Assembly (NCBI RefSeq): GCF_026283965.1
Contig: NZ_JAPDPD010000011.1
Coordinates: 115,466 to 179,465 of the forward strand
Origin: Dyella subtropica
Lineage (GTDB): Bacteria > Pseudomonadota > Gammaproteobacteria > Xanthomonadales > Rhodanobacteraceae
Length of the DNA: 64,000 nucleotides
Direction: 5' to 3'
The notes below the pieces were generated by a model, which made no database searches, was not told the DNA's origin, and was given only the letters and a program-made list of their open reading frames with translations. Positions 40,703 through 48,436 of the stretch are shown here, one piece after another. Position numbers and translations under genes: made by a program. Within the stretch, counting starts at the first letter, position 1. Every line of letters begins with the position of its first letter.

Positions 40703-41436
40703 GTGTGCTCCAGAGGCGTGCCCGGCTCGTGCAGTGCGCGCAGAAAGTCGAGCGCGTATGGCCATGCGCCATGGGTGGTGTGAGTTGCGCCTGTATCGGC
40801 TACGTTCCGGCTCAGCTGAAGCTGCCAACGGGATGTGGAGGATGCGTCTTGCCCCGCTCGGGGCTTGCCTACGCGCAGTGCGAGTGCATAGGAGAAAGGC
40901 ACGTCGTCGATCCACCCATCGTAGGCCGAGGGCGGCCGCTCTTCGGCGATGATCACCATCACTGCAGGCGCGCCGCTGTCGAGCAGCGTGGCGGCTTCCA
41001 GCATGGCGTGCTCGAAGGTATCCGCTTCGCCCGCTATCGCGCTGGCTGCCCCGCGCTGGCCGCGCAGGATCGACCACTGGCCTGCGATGGCGTTGTGCAC
41101 CGAGAGGCCGAATTGGGTGGGAGACAACGGCTGTTGATCGGCCACGTCGCCTAGCAGTGCATACGTGCGCTGTGTTTCGCCATGGCGAGACGCAAAGACG
41201 AACGGTAGTTGCTCATCCTCTTCGCACAGCGGCCACGCCACTTCGAGCGCCATGCGTGCCATGCGACTCAGGCGACGCCGCTGCATGGACGGTAGGAAGC
41301 CGCAGTCGGGCTGCTCGCCCTGATCGGCTGGCGTCCATGGCTGAGCGGCCCATTGGCGCCAGGCTTCGCCGGTTTCGAGAGACGGCGCCCATGCGCGCCA
41401 TTGCGCGATCTGCAGCGCGATCTGCAGCGCGATCAT
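40663..41436 (-). CDS. Short beta-ketoacyl-synthase-like protein (N-terminal domain only)
   Basis: A 257-residue protein with only an N-terminal thiolase-like half. HNAIAGQWSILRGQRGAASAIAGEADTFEHAMLEAATLL near residue 114 aligns with the condensing-enzyme dimer region, but the active-site Cys position is Ala/Ser and the C-terminal half with the two His residues is missing. It cannot condense alone. Similar proteins occur in aryl-polyene and flexirubin clusters and are thought to shape or partner a full ketosynthase. The first codons are a 12-base tandem repeat. Coupled to the ketosynthase upstream by ATGA. Confidence 0.82.
   Translation of the reverse strand: MIALQIALQIAQWRAWAPSLETGEAWRQWAAQPWTPADQGEQPDCGFLPSMQRRRLSRMARMALEVAWPLCEEDEQLPFVFASRHGETQRTYALLGDVADQQPLSPTQFGLSVHNAIAGQWSILRGQRGAASAIAGEADTFEHAMLEAATLLDSGAPAVMVIIAEERPPSAYDGWIDDVPFSYALALRVGKPRAGQDASSTSRWQLQLSRNVADTGATHTTHGAWPYALDFLRALHEPGTPLEHTWKTRRWIWQPLP
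41403..41434. repeat. In-frame 12-base tandem repeat at the start of the short KS-like gene
   Basis: The unit GCGCGATCTGCA is repeated about 2.7 times. It encodes the repeated IALQ in the first residues of the short ketosynthase-like protein, right after the start codon. Unit length is a multiple of three, so slippage would change protein length but not frame. Confidence 0.8.
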
Positions 41437-42692
41437 GCGCTGTCTCCGTCGAACGCCCGGAATAGCAGCGACGCACAGCTTCCGCCGAAACCGAAATTGT
41501 TGGAAAGCACGCTGCGCATGTTGTGCTGAATATTTGCTGGGACCAGCGGGGCGGCAGCGAAGGCGGGGTCCGGTGTTTCGATCGTCGTACTCGCGGAAAG
41601 AAAACCGTACTGCATCATCAGGAGGCTGGCGATAGCGTCCAGGGCACCTGCTGCACCGGGTGCGTGGCCGATGAGCCCCTTGATCGACGACATCAACGGC
41701 GGCAGCTGATGGCGCTCCTGGAACACTGCCTGGATGGCCTGCCATTCGGCTTCATCGCCCTGCGGGGTGGAGCAGGCATGGGTATTGATGTAATCGGGTT
41801 GCGCGCCGGACTGATCCAGCGCTTGCCGCATCGCGCGGGCGATGCCTTCCGCGCCGGGGCCGACCATGCTGGTAGCGTCGGTGCTGGCGCCGTAGCCGCA
41901 AAGCTCGGCGATCACCGTGGCACCACGCGCATGCGCGTGCGCCAGCGATTCCAGCACCAGCACACCGGCACCGGCGGCCAGCACAATGCCGTCGCGGTCC
42001 AGGTCGTAAGGGCGTGACGCGGAAGTTGGCCGGTCATTGCTGTTGACGGACAACGCGCCCATGGCGTCGAACCACAGCGCCGTCGTGTCGTGCAGTTCTT
42101 CGCTGCCGCCGCAGACCACCACGTCTTGCTTGCCCAGCTGGATCAGCTCCATCGCCTGACCGATGGCATGCGTCGCGCTGGTGCAGGCGGAGCTGATCAC
42201 ATGACTGCGACCGCCGATATCGAATGCGTGTGCGAGCCCCGCCGCCAGCGCGCTGCTCATGCCGCGCGGAACGATGAACGGCGACAGCTTGCCGGCGCCG
42301 CGTGTGCGGAAGCTGTCGAGCGCTATCTCGTGCTCGCTCAGCGCGGCGCCACCGCCCATCACCAGGCCACATTGGTGCGATTGCAGATCGGCCGACGAAA
42401 GTCCCGCCTGCGCGATCGCTTCACGCATGGCCTGCCAGGCGTACCACGTAGTCGCTGGCAGGAATCGACGCAGTTTGCGCGGCGGTTCATCCAGAACAGC
42501 CTCATCCACCGGACCACCGACCTGGCAACGCATGCCGAGCGCGGCGAGGCTTTCCATAGGGCGAATGCCGCTTCGCCCATCGCGCAGCGCATCGAGCAAA
42601 GCGGCCTGACCCGCGCCCACGCAGGACACCGCGCCCATGCCGGTCACCACGACACGCGGTAACGCCTGGCGATGTGCGCCAGCGCTCGTCAT
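41433..42692 (-). CDS. 3-ketoacyl-ACP synthase of the aryl-polyene operon (2)
   Basis: A 419-residue condensing enzyme. VISSACTSATHA near residue 166 has the nucleophilic Cys. The first His motif reads THACSTPQGD, where most enzymes have HGTxT, and LIGHAPGAAGA near 342 gives the second His. The triad is present, but the change of Gly-Thr to Ala-Cys beside the His is unusual and may alter substrate or activity. The ATG at 42692 overlaps the stop of the next ketosynthase gene, which I take as the start. Confidence 0.9.
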   Translation of the reverse strand: MTSAGAHRQALPRVVVTGMGAVSCVGAGQAALLDALRDGRSGIRPMESLAALGMRCQVGGPVDEAVLDEPPRKLRRFLPATTWYAWQAMREAIAQAGLSSADLQSHQCGLVMGGGAALSEHEIALDSFRTRGAGKLSPFIVPRGMSSALAAGLAHAFDIGGRSHVISSACTSATHAIGQAMELIQLGKQDVVVCGGSEELHDTTALWFDAMGALSVNSNDRPTSASRPYDLDRDGIVLAAGAGVLVLESLAHAHARGATVIAELCGYGASTDATSMVGPGAEGIARAMRQALDQSGAQPDYINTHACSTPQGDEAEWQAIQAVFQERHQLPPLMSSIKGLIGHAPGAAGALDAIASLLMMQYGFLSASTTIETPDPAFAAAPLVPANIQHNMRSVLSNNFGFGGSCASLLFRAFDGDSA

Positions 42693-43915
42693 GCTTCGCA
42701 AGCCTTGAAGATCAGCGAGGTGTTGATGCCGCCGAACGCGAAGTTGTTGTTCATCACGTAGGTGGTGTCGATGGTGCGGCCTTCACCGGTGATGTAGTCC
42801 AGCGCAGCGCATTCCGGATCGGGCTGCTGCAGGTTGATGGTGGGGGCGAACCAGCGCTCGCGCATCATCTCGATCACCCACCACGATTCCAGCGCACCGC
42901 AGGCACCCAGGGTGTGGCCAACGTAGCTCTTCATCGAGCTGATGGGCGTGCGCGTGCCGAGCACGGTAGCGGTCGCGTGGCTTTCGGCAACGTCGCCACG
43001 ATCCGTGGCGGTGCCGTGGGCGCTGACGTAGCCGATCGCGTCCGGTGCAAGCTGCGCATCGGCCAGCGCCATGCGCATCGCCACGGCCATGGTTTCTCTG
43101 GTGGGCTGGGTGATATGGCTGCCGTCGGAATTGCAGCCGAAGCCGACGATTTCGGCATACATGCGCGCACCGCGCGCACGCGCGTGTTCGTACTCCTCCA
43201 GCACCAGGGTGGTGGCGCCTTCACCCACTACCAGGCCGTCGCGGCTGCGATCGAACGGGCGCGGGGTGAGTTGTGGCTCGTCGTTACGCGTGCTGGTAGC
43301 GAACAGCGTATCGAACACTGCCGCGCCTGGGCCGGAGAGCTCCTCGGCACCGCCGCATAGCATCAGCGTCTGCTTGCCTTGCTGGATCGCCTCGTAGCCG
43401 TAGCCGATGGCCTGACTGCCCGAGGTGCACGCGCTGGACGTCGGCACAATGCGGCCCTTGAGGCCGAAGAACACGCCGACGTTCACCGCCGTAGTGTGCG
43501 CCATCATCTGGATGTAACTGGTGGCGGTCACGCCCTGCATCGAGCCGGTGGTGAGCATGTGGCCCATCGCGCGGATCGGTTCGACGCTGCCGCCGGATGA
43601 GCCATAGGCCACGCCCATGCGGCCGTCGCGAATGTCCTCGCTGCCGTGCAGACCGGCGTCGTGCAGAGCGCGTTCACTGGCGGCGACGGCGAGCTGCGCC
43701 ACGCGGCCCATCGAGCGCACCTGCTTGCGCGGCCAGCCCGGTAGTACGAAGTCGTCGACGGGACAGCCGAGCCGCCCGTTGAGCGCATCGAAGTAATCCC
43801 ACTCGGGCATGCGGCGGACGACATTGCGGTACTCACGCAGGCGCGCCGAGATCTGCGTCCAGTCGTGGCCCAGCGGGGTGATGCCGCCGATGCCGGTAAT
43901 GACGACGCGCTTCAT
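42689..43915 (-). CDS. 3-ketoacyl-ACP synthase of the aryl-polyene operon (3)
   Basis: A 408-residue FabF-like enzyme with a complete triad: SSACTSGSQ near residue 163, SAHGTATDRGD near 304 and VGHTLGACGA near 335. The N-terminus RVVITGIGGITPLG is standard for the family. In the known E. coli pathway one ketosynthase elongates together with a chain-length-factor-like partner and another acts alone. Which role this one plays cannot be told. Its start overlaps the stop of a 17-codon mini-ORF. Confidence 0.92.
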   Translation of the reverse strand: MKRVVITGIGGITPLGHDWTQISARLREYRNVVRRMPEWDYFDALNGRLGCPVDDFVLPGWPRKQVRSMGRVAQLAVAASERALHDAGLHGSEDIRDGRMGVAYGSSGGSVEPIRAMGHMLTTGSMQGVTATSYIQMMAHTTAVNVGVFFGLKGRIVPTSSACTSGSQAIGYGYEAIQQGKQTLMLCGGAEELSGPGAAVFDTLFATSTRNDEPQLTPRPFDRSRDGLVVGEGATTLVLEEYEHARARGARMYAEIVGFGCNSDGSHITQPTRETMAVAMRMALADAQLAPDAIGYVSAHGTATDRGDVAESHATATVLGTRTPISSMKSYVGHTLGACGALESWWVIEMMRERWFAPTINLQQPDPECAALDYITGEGRTIDTTYVMNNNFAFGGINTSLIFKACEA

Positions 43916-43965
43916 CGGCCGGCGTCCTGCGTCAAAAGGAACCTGCGTAAAAGGAGTATGTTCAT
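43912..43965 (-). CDS. 17-codon mini-ORF bridging the exporter and ketosynthase genes
   Basis: The frame reads MNILLLRRFLLTQDAGR then stop. Its ATG overlaps the TGA of the MMPL gene (ATGA at 43962-43965), and its TGA overlaps the ATG of the ketosynthase (43912-43915). So ribosomes ending the exporter can move straight through it into the ketosynthase. A purely incidental frame with coupling at both ends is possible. The peptide is short, hydrophobic and basic and has no known match; it may only relay translation. Confidence 0.5.
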   Translation of the reverse strand: MNILLLRRFLLTQDAGR

Positions 43966-46355
43966 ACGGTTTCGTACTCGCGAGCAGGTCGGGTCACTGG
44001 CACCAGCAGTGCCGTAAAGCCGATACCCAACAACAAGGTGATGCCAAAGTGTTGCAGCGCGGGCATCGAGCTCAGCGCCAGCAGACCAAAAGAGAGCAGG
44101 GCAGTGACGGCGGAGAGCAGTACGCCGGCATAAGTGGCGCCAGGTACATGCGCGGCATGCGGTTCGCCCTCGTGCAGAAACACCGCGTAATTGGCGCCGA
44201 CACCGAGCACCAGCATCAGGGCCATCCAATGGAACAGGGTCAGCGGTTCGCCGAGATAGCCGAGCGCCGTGAGCGTTAGTCCGATACCCAGCAGTGGCGG
44301 CGCGATGACGCGCGGGGCCGCGCGCCCGTAGCGCCAGACAAAGACCAGGGCGACCAGTACCAGCGCCGCCGACAGCCAGAGGCTGGCGTAGGTGCGATAG
44401 CGTCCGAACAACGCCGAAATGCTGGCGGGTTTATCGACGAGCTCTACGCCAGGCAGCTCTTCTGCGGCGGTGCGCAGCACATTCGCATCGTCCTGACCTT
44501 GCGGCAGCACGATGGATGCAAAACCGTGCTCGCTTTGACCCATCCATAGATAACGGAAGGGTGTGGAGACGGGCATGGCCAGCCATGCGTCCATGCTCAG
44601 CGGTTGCCCTGGCCAAGCATTGAGATAAGCCGCGACCACGTTGTCGCGCAGTCCGGCATGCAGCAGCTGTTTCTCCATCAGCGCGTGGTCGGCGAACAGC
44701 GGGGCGAGCGCGGCGTGATTGGCTTGTTGTCGCTGTGCCGAGGGCAGCATGCCGGCGATGCCGGTCCAGCTATCCATGCGGCCTTGCTGCACGAGCGTCT
44801 GCAAGTGTGCCTCCAGCGCTTCTTCGCGCTGCAGTACCTGCTCGGCACTGTCGCCATGCACGAGATAGAACTGGCTGCTGTTACCGAGGCCGGTGATGTC
44901 GCGGATGCGCGCTTCCTCGCGAGCGAGATCAGCGGGCGGCGAGATCAGCAGATGGATGTCGTCGTCGTGGCCCAGCCGCCACCAACCCGGCAGCGCCACC
45001 AGCACCAACAAGGCCAGTGCGATCCAGCTATATCGGCCATGACCAAGCCGCGCGGCTCCGTTCTGCATGCGGCGGGCCAGGCCAACCAGCGAAGGCGACA
45101 GCGGCTTGCTCGCCGGCTTGGCAAGCAGTGCCGGCAGCAGCCAGAACACACTCAGGCAGGCAGCGAGCATGCCGACCATGGCGAAGCAGGCCATCTGGCG
45201 CAGCGCGGGGAAGGGCACCCCACCGAGCAAGGCATAGCCGAGCAACGATGTCGCCAGCGCCAGCAGCAAGGCAGGTCGCACCTGACGCACACCGCGCTGC
45301 GCTTGCCACGTAGCGCCGGCATTGGCGCGAGCGCAGAGGTACTGGATGGAGTAGTCCACTGCCTCGCCCAGCAAGGCCGCGCCGAATACCAGCGTCAGCA
45401 AATGCATCTGTCCGAAGATCAGCACGGTGGCGGTGATGGCCGTGACGATGCCGATGGCCGTGGACAGGAAGGCGATCAGCAGCGGACGAGGTGAACGGAA
45501 TGCCCAGAGCAGCAATACCGCGATACCCAGGGTCGAAGTGAGGCCGACGACATGCACATCGTGTTCGGCACCTGCGCGCGCCTCGGCCGCGTGAAACACG
45601 GCACCGGCGCGCAGAACGTGTGTGCCAGGGTGATCTTGCAGCACGGTCTGCTCGGCCTGCGCCAGCGCGGAAAGGCCCGTGCGCTGCACCGTGTCGTCGT
45701 AAGAAGAACCGCGCAGGGTGGCGATCACCATCACATAGGTGCGGTCGTCGCGATGGGCGGTCAGCAGATCGTCCTCGGGCACCAGCGGCGAGCGGCTCCA
45801 TGGTTGCTGGTCGAGCCAGTGCTGCAGCCAGCCGAAGGGATCGTCCTGCAGCTTGATGCCCACGCCCGCCAGGAACGGTTCATTGAGACGGCGCGCCAAT
45901 GCCTGCGCCGGGTCGTAATCCGGACGCGTGAGCGATGCGCGATCCGCGTCGGTGAGCAGGTGAAAACGGTGAGGCAGGTACGGCGCCAGCAACTGGTCGA
46001 GATCGAACGGCGGCAGTTCGGCGGTGATCGATGCAAAGGCCTTGCTATCGACCAGCCGCTTACCCAGATCACGCGCGGCGTCCTTGGCCTCGCTGTCGTT
46101 GGCATGCTCGACCACCAACACCATGCGATCGCCGTTGGCGTGTGCGAGACGTTCCACCGCAGCCTCGGCCAGTGGATGACGCTCGGTGGCCGGCAGCATG
46201 GCCAGCAAGTCGGTCTGGATCGGTGTGCCCCCGCGCCCGAACAGCAGCCATGCGCCGAGCAATGCCACTGCTAATGCGAAGGTGCCGAATAAAGCAGCGC
46301 CAAACAGGGGGGCGCGCAGATGCGGGGCGCGCGGTGGAGGGGATGGGCCGCTCAT
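43962..46355 (-). CDS. MMPL/RND-family exporter of the aryl-polyene operon (ApeM-like)
   Basis: A 797-residue inner-membrane exporter. It has an N-terminal membrane segment (about 13-35), a periplasmic domain, a block of five to six segments (about 250-400) with FGAALLGEAVDYSIQYL carrying the acidic residue of the MMPL core, a second periplasmic domain and a second block (about 640-790) with LVLGVGANYAVFLHEGEP. Aryl-polyene and mycolyl-lipid exporters share this layout. It likely moves the finished ester out of the inner membrane with the LolA-like protein. ATGA overlaps at both ends. Confidence 0.93.
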   Translation of the reverse strand: MSGPSPPPRAPHLRAPLFGAALFGTFALAVALLGAWLLFGRGGTPIQTDLLAMLPATERHPLAEAAVERLAHANGDRMVLVVEHANDSEAKDAARDLGKRLVDSKAFASITAELPPFDLDQLLAPYLPHRFHLLTDADRASLTRPDYDPAQALARRLNEPFLAGVGIKLQDDPFGWLQHWLDQQPWSRSPLVPEDDLLTAHRDDRTYVMVIATLRGSSYDDTVQRTGLSALAQAEQTVLQDHPGTHVLRAGAVFHAAEARAGAEHDVHVVGLTSTLGIAVLLLWAFRSPRPLLIAFLSTAIGIVTAITATVLIFGQMHLLTLVFGAALLGEAVDYSIQYLCARANAGATWQAQRGVRQVRPALLLALATSLLGYALLGGVPFPALRQMACFAMVGMLAACLSVFWLLPALLAKPASKPLSPSLVGLARRMQNGAARLGHGRYSWIALALLVLVALPGWWRLGHDDDIHLLISPPADLAREEARIRDITGLGNSSQFYLVHGDSAEQVLQREEALEAHLQTLVQQGRMDSWTGIAGMLPSAQRQQANHAALAPLFADHALMEKQLLHAGLRDNVVAAYLNAWPGQPLSMDAWLAMPVSTPFRYLWMGQSEHGFASIVLPQGQDDANVLRTAAEELPGVELVDKPASISALFGRYRTYASLWLSAALVLVALVFVWRYGRAAPRVIAPPLLGIGLTLTALGYLGEPLTLFHWMALMLVLGVGANYAVFLHEGEPHAAHVPGATYAGVLLSAVTALLSFGLLALSSMPALQHFGITLLLGIGFTALLVPVTRPAREYETV

Positions 46356-46963
46356 GGCGGCATGCCCAGGGCGCGCTTTTCCAGCACGGTCAGCGGGCCG
46401 GCGTCGCGCGTTTCACTGAAGCGGATCTGCGTGCTTTCGCCGTTCTGCATCTCCACACGGATGCTTTGCAGAAACTGGTCGCCGCCCAATTCGATCCGGC
46501 GCAGCACGCGTCCCATGCGCTCTTGCCGCGGTGTGAAGCGCAATGTCCAGTGGGACAGGCTGCCCTGGGCGTCGATGTCGAACTGGCGCAGGGCATCGTC
46601 CTGCTTGCCGGAAAGCATCGACTGCAGCATTTGCGACACCTGCGCCACGCCGCGATCGCCGCCGCGTACCGTCTGCGACTGCCCCTGTTCGTCGATGCGC
46701 GCGGTGCGGCCGCCGGTAAGGGCGAGCGTTTCCCGATAAGGCTCGGTGACCTGCCACAACATGCCGTGCCCGACCACGAACAACAACTGGCCCTGGCTCA
46801 CCTGCGGTTGCGCCAGGGCAGGGTTCTCGCGGCTTTGCGTGAACGCGGCACGCACCGTGGCATGGTTGCCCAGTTCGTTGAGGACGTTCTGCAACAGGGT
46901 GGACTGCTGCGCATGCACGCCCACGGCGAACCAGCAAAGGAAAAGGGCGATCAGGCGGCGCAC
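46352..46963 (-). CDS. LolA-like outer-membrane lipid carrier
   Basis: A 203-residue periplasmic protein of the LolA/outer-membrane lipoprotein carrier kind. It has a signal peptide (RRLIALFLCWFAVGVHAQQ), then FTQSRENPAL, GHGMLWQVTEPYRETLALTGG and LRRIELGGDQF, the beta-half-barrel pattern. It probably shuttles the polyene lipid across the periplasm. I chose the GTG at 46963: GGGAGG lies four bases before it and the signal peptide begins there. An ATG at 46993 would add ten residues that spoil the signal. Confidence 0.83.
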   Translation of the reverse strand: MRRLIALFLCWFAVGVHAQQSTLLQNVLNELGNHATVRAAFTQSRENPALAQPQVSQGQLLFVVGHGMLWQVTEPYRETLALTGGRTARIDEQGQSQTVRGGDRGVAQVSQMLQSMLSGKQDDALRQFDIDAQGSLSHWTLRFTPRQERMGRVLRRIELGGDQFLQSIRVEMQNGESTQIRFSETRDAGPLTVLEKRALGMPP

Positions 46964-47739
46964 GGCGCCTCCCGTCGACGCATCCGTCGCCATAACAGCA
47001 TCGGCGAGCGCGGCAGCATGCCCAGCAGCAGGCGGGTATGCATCGCGGAGATGCGCAGGTTGTCGTGCCACATGCGGAAGTGCGAGAGACCGTTTTCGGG
47101 ATAGATCACCCGCGTGGGCAGGTTGCGCACCGGCACGCCGCGCCAGGCCAGGCGCACCGCGATCTCGGTATCGAAATCCATGCGCGCCGGCAGCGGCTTG
47201 CGGGCGATCTCGGCGCAGGTGGCATCGAGCGGATACAGGCGATAGCCGCACATCGAATCCTGGATGGCCATCGACAGCGTCTCTATCCACACAAAGAAGT
47301 GCGTGACGTAACGACCGTACAAGCGTGCACGGGGCACGCTGTCGTCGTAGATCGGTTTGCCACAGATCAGTGCGCGCGGATCGGCGGCGGCCTCGGTGAG
47401 AAAACGCGGCACGTCGGCCACGTCATGCTGACCGTCCGCGTCGATCTGCAAGGCATGGGTGAAGCCCATCTCACGCGCGGCCAGCAGCCCGGCGCTGAGT
47501 GCGCGCCCTTTGCCCTGGTTGTGCGACAGGCGCAGCAGGCGAATATCCGACTGGCCGAGCACCAGCGCGTCCAGCACCTCGCGCGTGGCGGTATCGCTGC
47601 CATCGTCCACGATCACCACCGGCAGGCCATGGGCGCGCAGCGACTGCACCGTGCGCGCGATGGTGTCCTTGTGGTTGTAGATGGGAATCAGCGCGCAAGG
47701 CTTGAGCGCCCCGGCACTGCTGGCGACACGTGCCTGCAT
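46951..47739 (-). CDS. Family 2 glycosyltransferase
   Basis: A 262-residue GT2 enzyme. ALIPIYNHKDTI near residue 16 and IVDDGSDTATREV near 43 start the nucleotide-sugar fold, and IDADGQHD near 98 is the DxD metal motif. MDFDTEIAVRLAWRG and a basic C-terminus follow. In E. coli-type clusters a GT2 and an acyltransferase are fused, so this one and the LpxL-like gene may be the split form that builds the glycolipid anchor. It begins 13 bases after the first ACP gene. Confidence 0.88.
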   Translation of the reverse strand: MQARVASSAGALKPCALIPIYNHKDTIARTVQSLRAHGLPVVIVDDGSDTATREVLDALVLGQSDIRLLRLSHNQGKGRALSAGLLAAREMGFTHALQIDADGQHDVADVPRFLTEAAADPRALICGKPIYDDSVPRARLYGRYVTHFFVWIETLSMAIQDSMCGYRLYPLDATCAEIARKPLPARMDFDTEIAVRLAWRGVPVRNLPTRVIYPENGLSHFRMWHDNLRISAMHTRLLLGMLPRSPMLLWRRMRRREAPCAA

Positions 47740-47752
47740 CGACGGGAGCCGG

Positions 47753-48022
47753 TCAGCGATCGAGCAGGGCTTTCACGGTAGCGACTACGTCGCTCACCGT
47801 GCGCACGCTCTTGAAATCCTCGGGCTTGATGCGTGTCCCGGTCATGTCCTGCACCTGGATGGCCAAGTCGACGGCGTCGATGCTGTCCAGTTCCAGATCA
47901 GTGAAGAGGTGGGCATCGGGCGTCACGCGGGACGGCTCGATTTCGAAGGTGTTGTGCAACACCTGTCGCAGCCGGTCCAGGATGTCCTCGTCGCTGATGC
48001 CGCTTGCCATGGTCGTGCTCAT
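47753..48022 (-). CDS. Acyl carrier protein 1 of the aryl-polyene operon
   Basis: An 89-residue carrier protein and the first gene of the operon. LFTDLELDSIDAVDLAIQ near residue 38 carries the phosphopantetheine Ser. Its length and acidic helix II fit type II synthases. It differs from ACP 2 at most positions outside this motif. I chose the ATG at 48022; a CAGGGA purine stretch precedes it, and a second ATG at 48010 is possible. A long untranslated stretch lies upstream. Confidence 0.92.
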   Translation of the reverse strand: MSTTMASGISDEDILDRLRQVLHNTFEIEPSRVTPDAHLFTDLELDSIDAVDLAIQVQDMTGTRIKPEDFKSVRTVSDVVATVKALLDR

Positions 48023-48363
48023 AGTCCCTGTTCCCGTGCGTTCGTTACGTTCCCTATCGCGTCGTGTTGGCATCCACTCGCCGCTGGTGCTGGCGGGTGA
48101 ACTGGCCTTGTGCGAGCAAACACGAGGCCGCGACGGCGTCCTGGTAAGACGTAGCCGTGATCGAAAATTTATTTGAATCCACTACCCGCGTTGCGGGTCC
48201 CCTGTACAGCTTTGCTTTTGTAGGCAAAGCCTTACACCTTCCACTTGCGTCGCAGCATTCTAGCAGAACTGCGCTGTTGCCGAGTCGGACGGGACATAAG
48301 CCATACCCTTCCTGGAGCTTCGTCCATCAACGGGTCATCAGCGTTCCTTGGTGTGTCGCAACA
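48023..48363 (-). promoter_or_regulatory. Long leader and promoter region of the aryl-polyene operon
   Basis: No convincing gene lies here. On the minus strand an extended -10 element (TGCTAGAAT, at 48257-48265) predicts transcription starting near 48250, which leaves a leader of about 230 bases. The leader has two inverted repeats: GCTTTGC with GCAAAGC around 48210-48232, and ACCCGC with GCGGGT around 48183-48197. It also has an AT-rich patch at 48165-48178. A small + strand frame (48157-48498) looks like a chance reading. Which signal controls the operon is unknown. Confidence 0.4.
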
Positions 48364-48425
48364 CAAAAAAGCCCGCTGAAAGCGGGCTCTTCGCAACCGC
48401 CCGTCCCCTGCGTGCAGGGGACGGG
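48364..48425 (-). terminator. Double hairpin terminator of leucine dehydrogenase
   Basis: On the minus strand, first a perfect eleven-pair hairpin (CCCGTCCCCTG stem, 48400-48425), then AGCCCGCT, a three-base loop and AGCGGGCT followed by TTTTTGTGT (48364-48388). The second has the classic T tract. Both lie within 75 bases of the gene end. Confidence 0.9.
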
Positions 48426-48436
48426 TGGGTGTGCAC

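Noticed and set aside
41403..41434. Short repeats as a CRISPR remnant
   Set aside because: The units are contiguous, have no spacers and code in frame.
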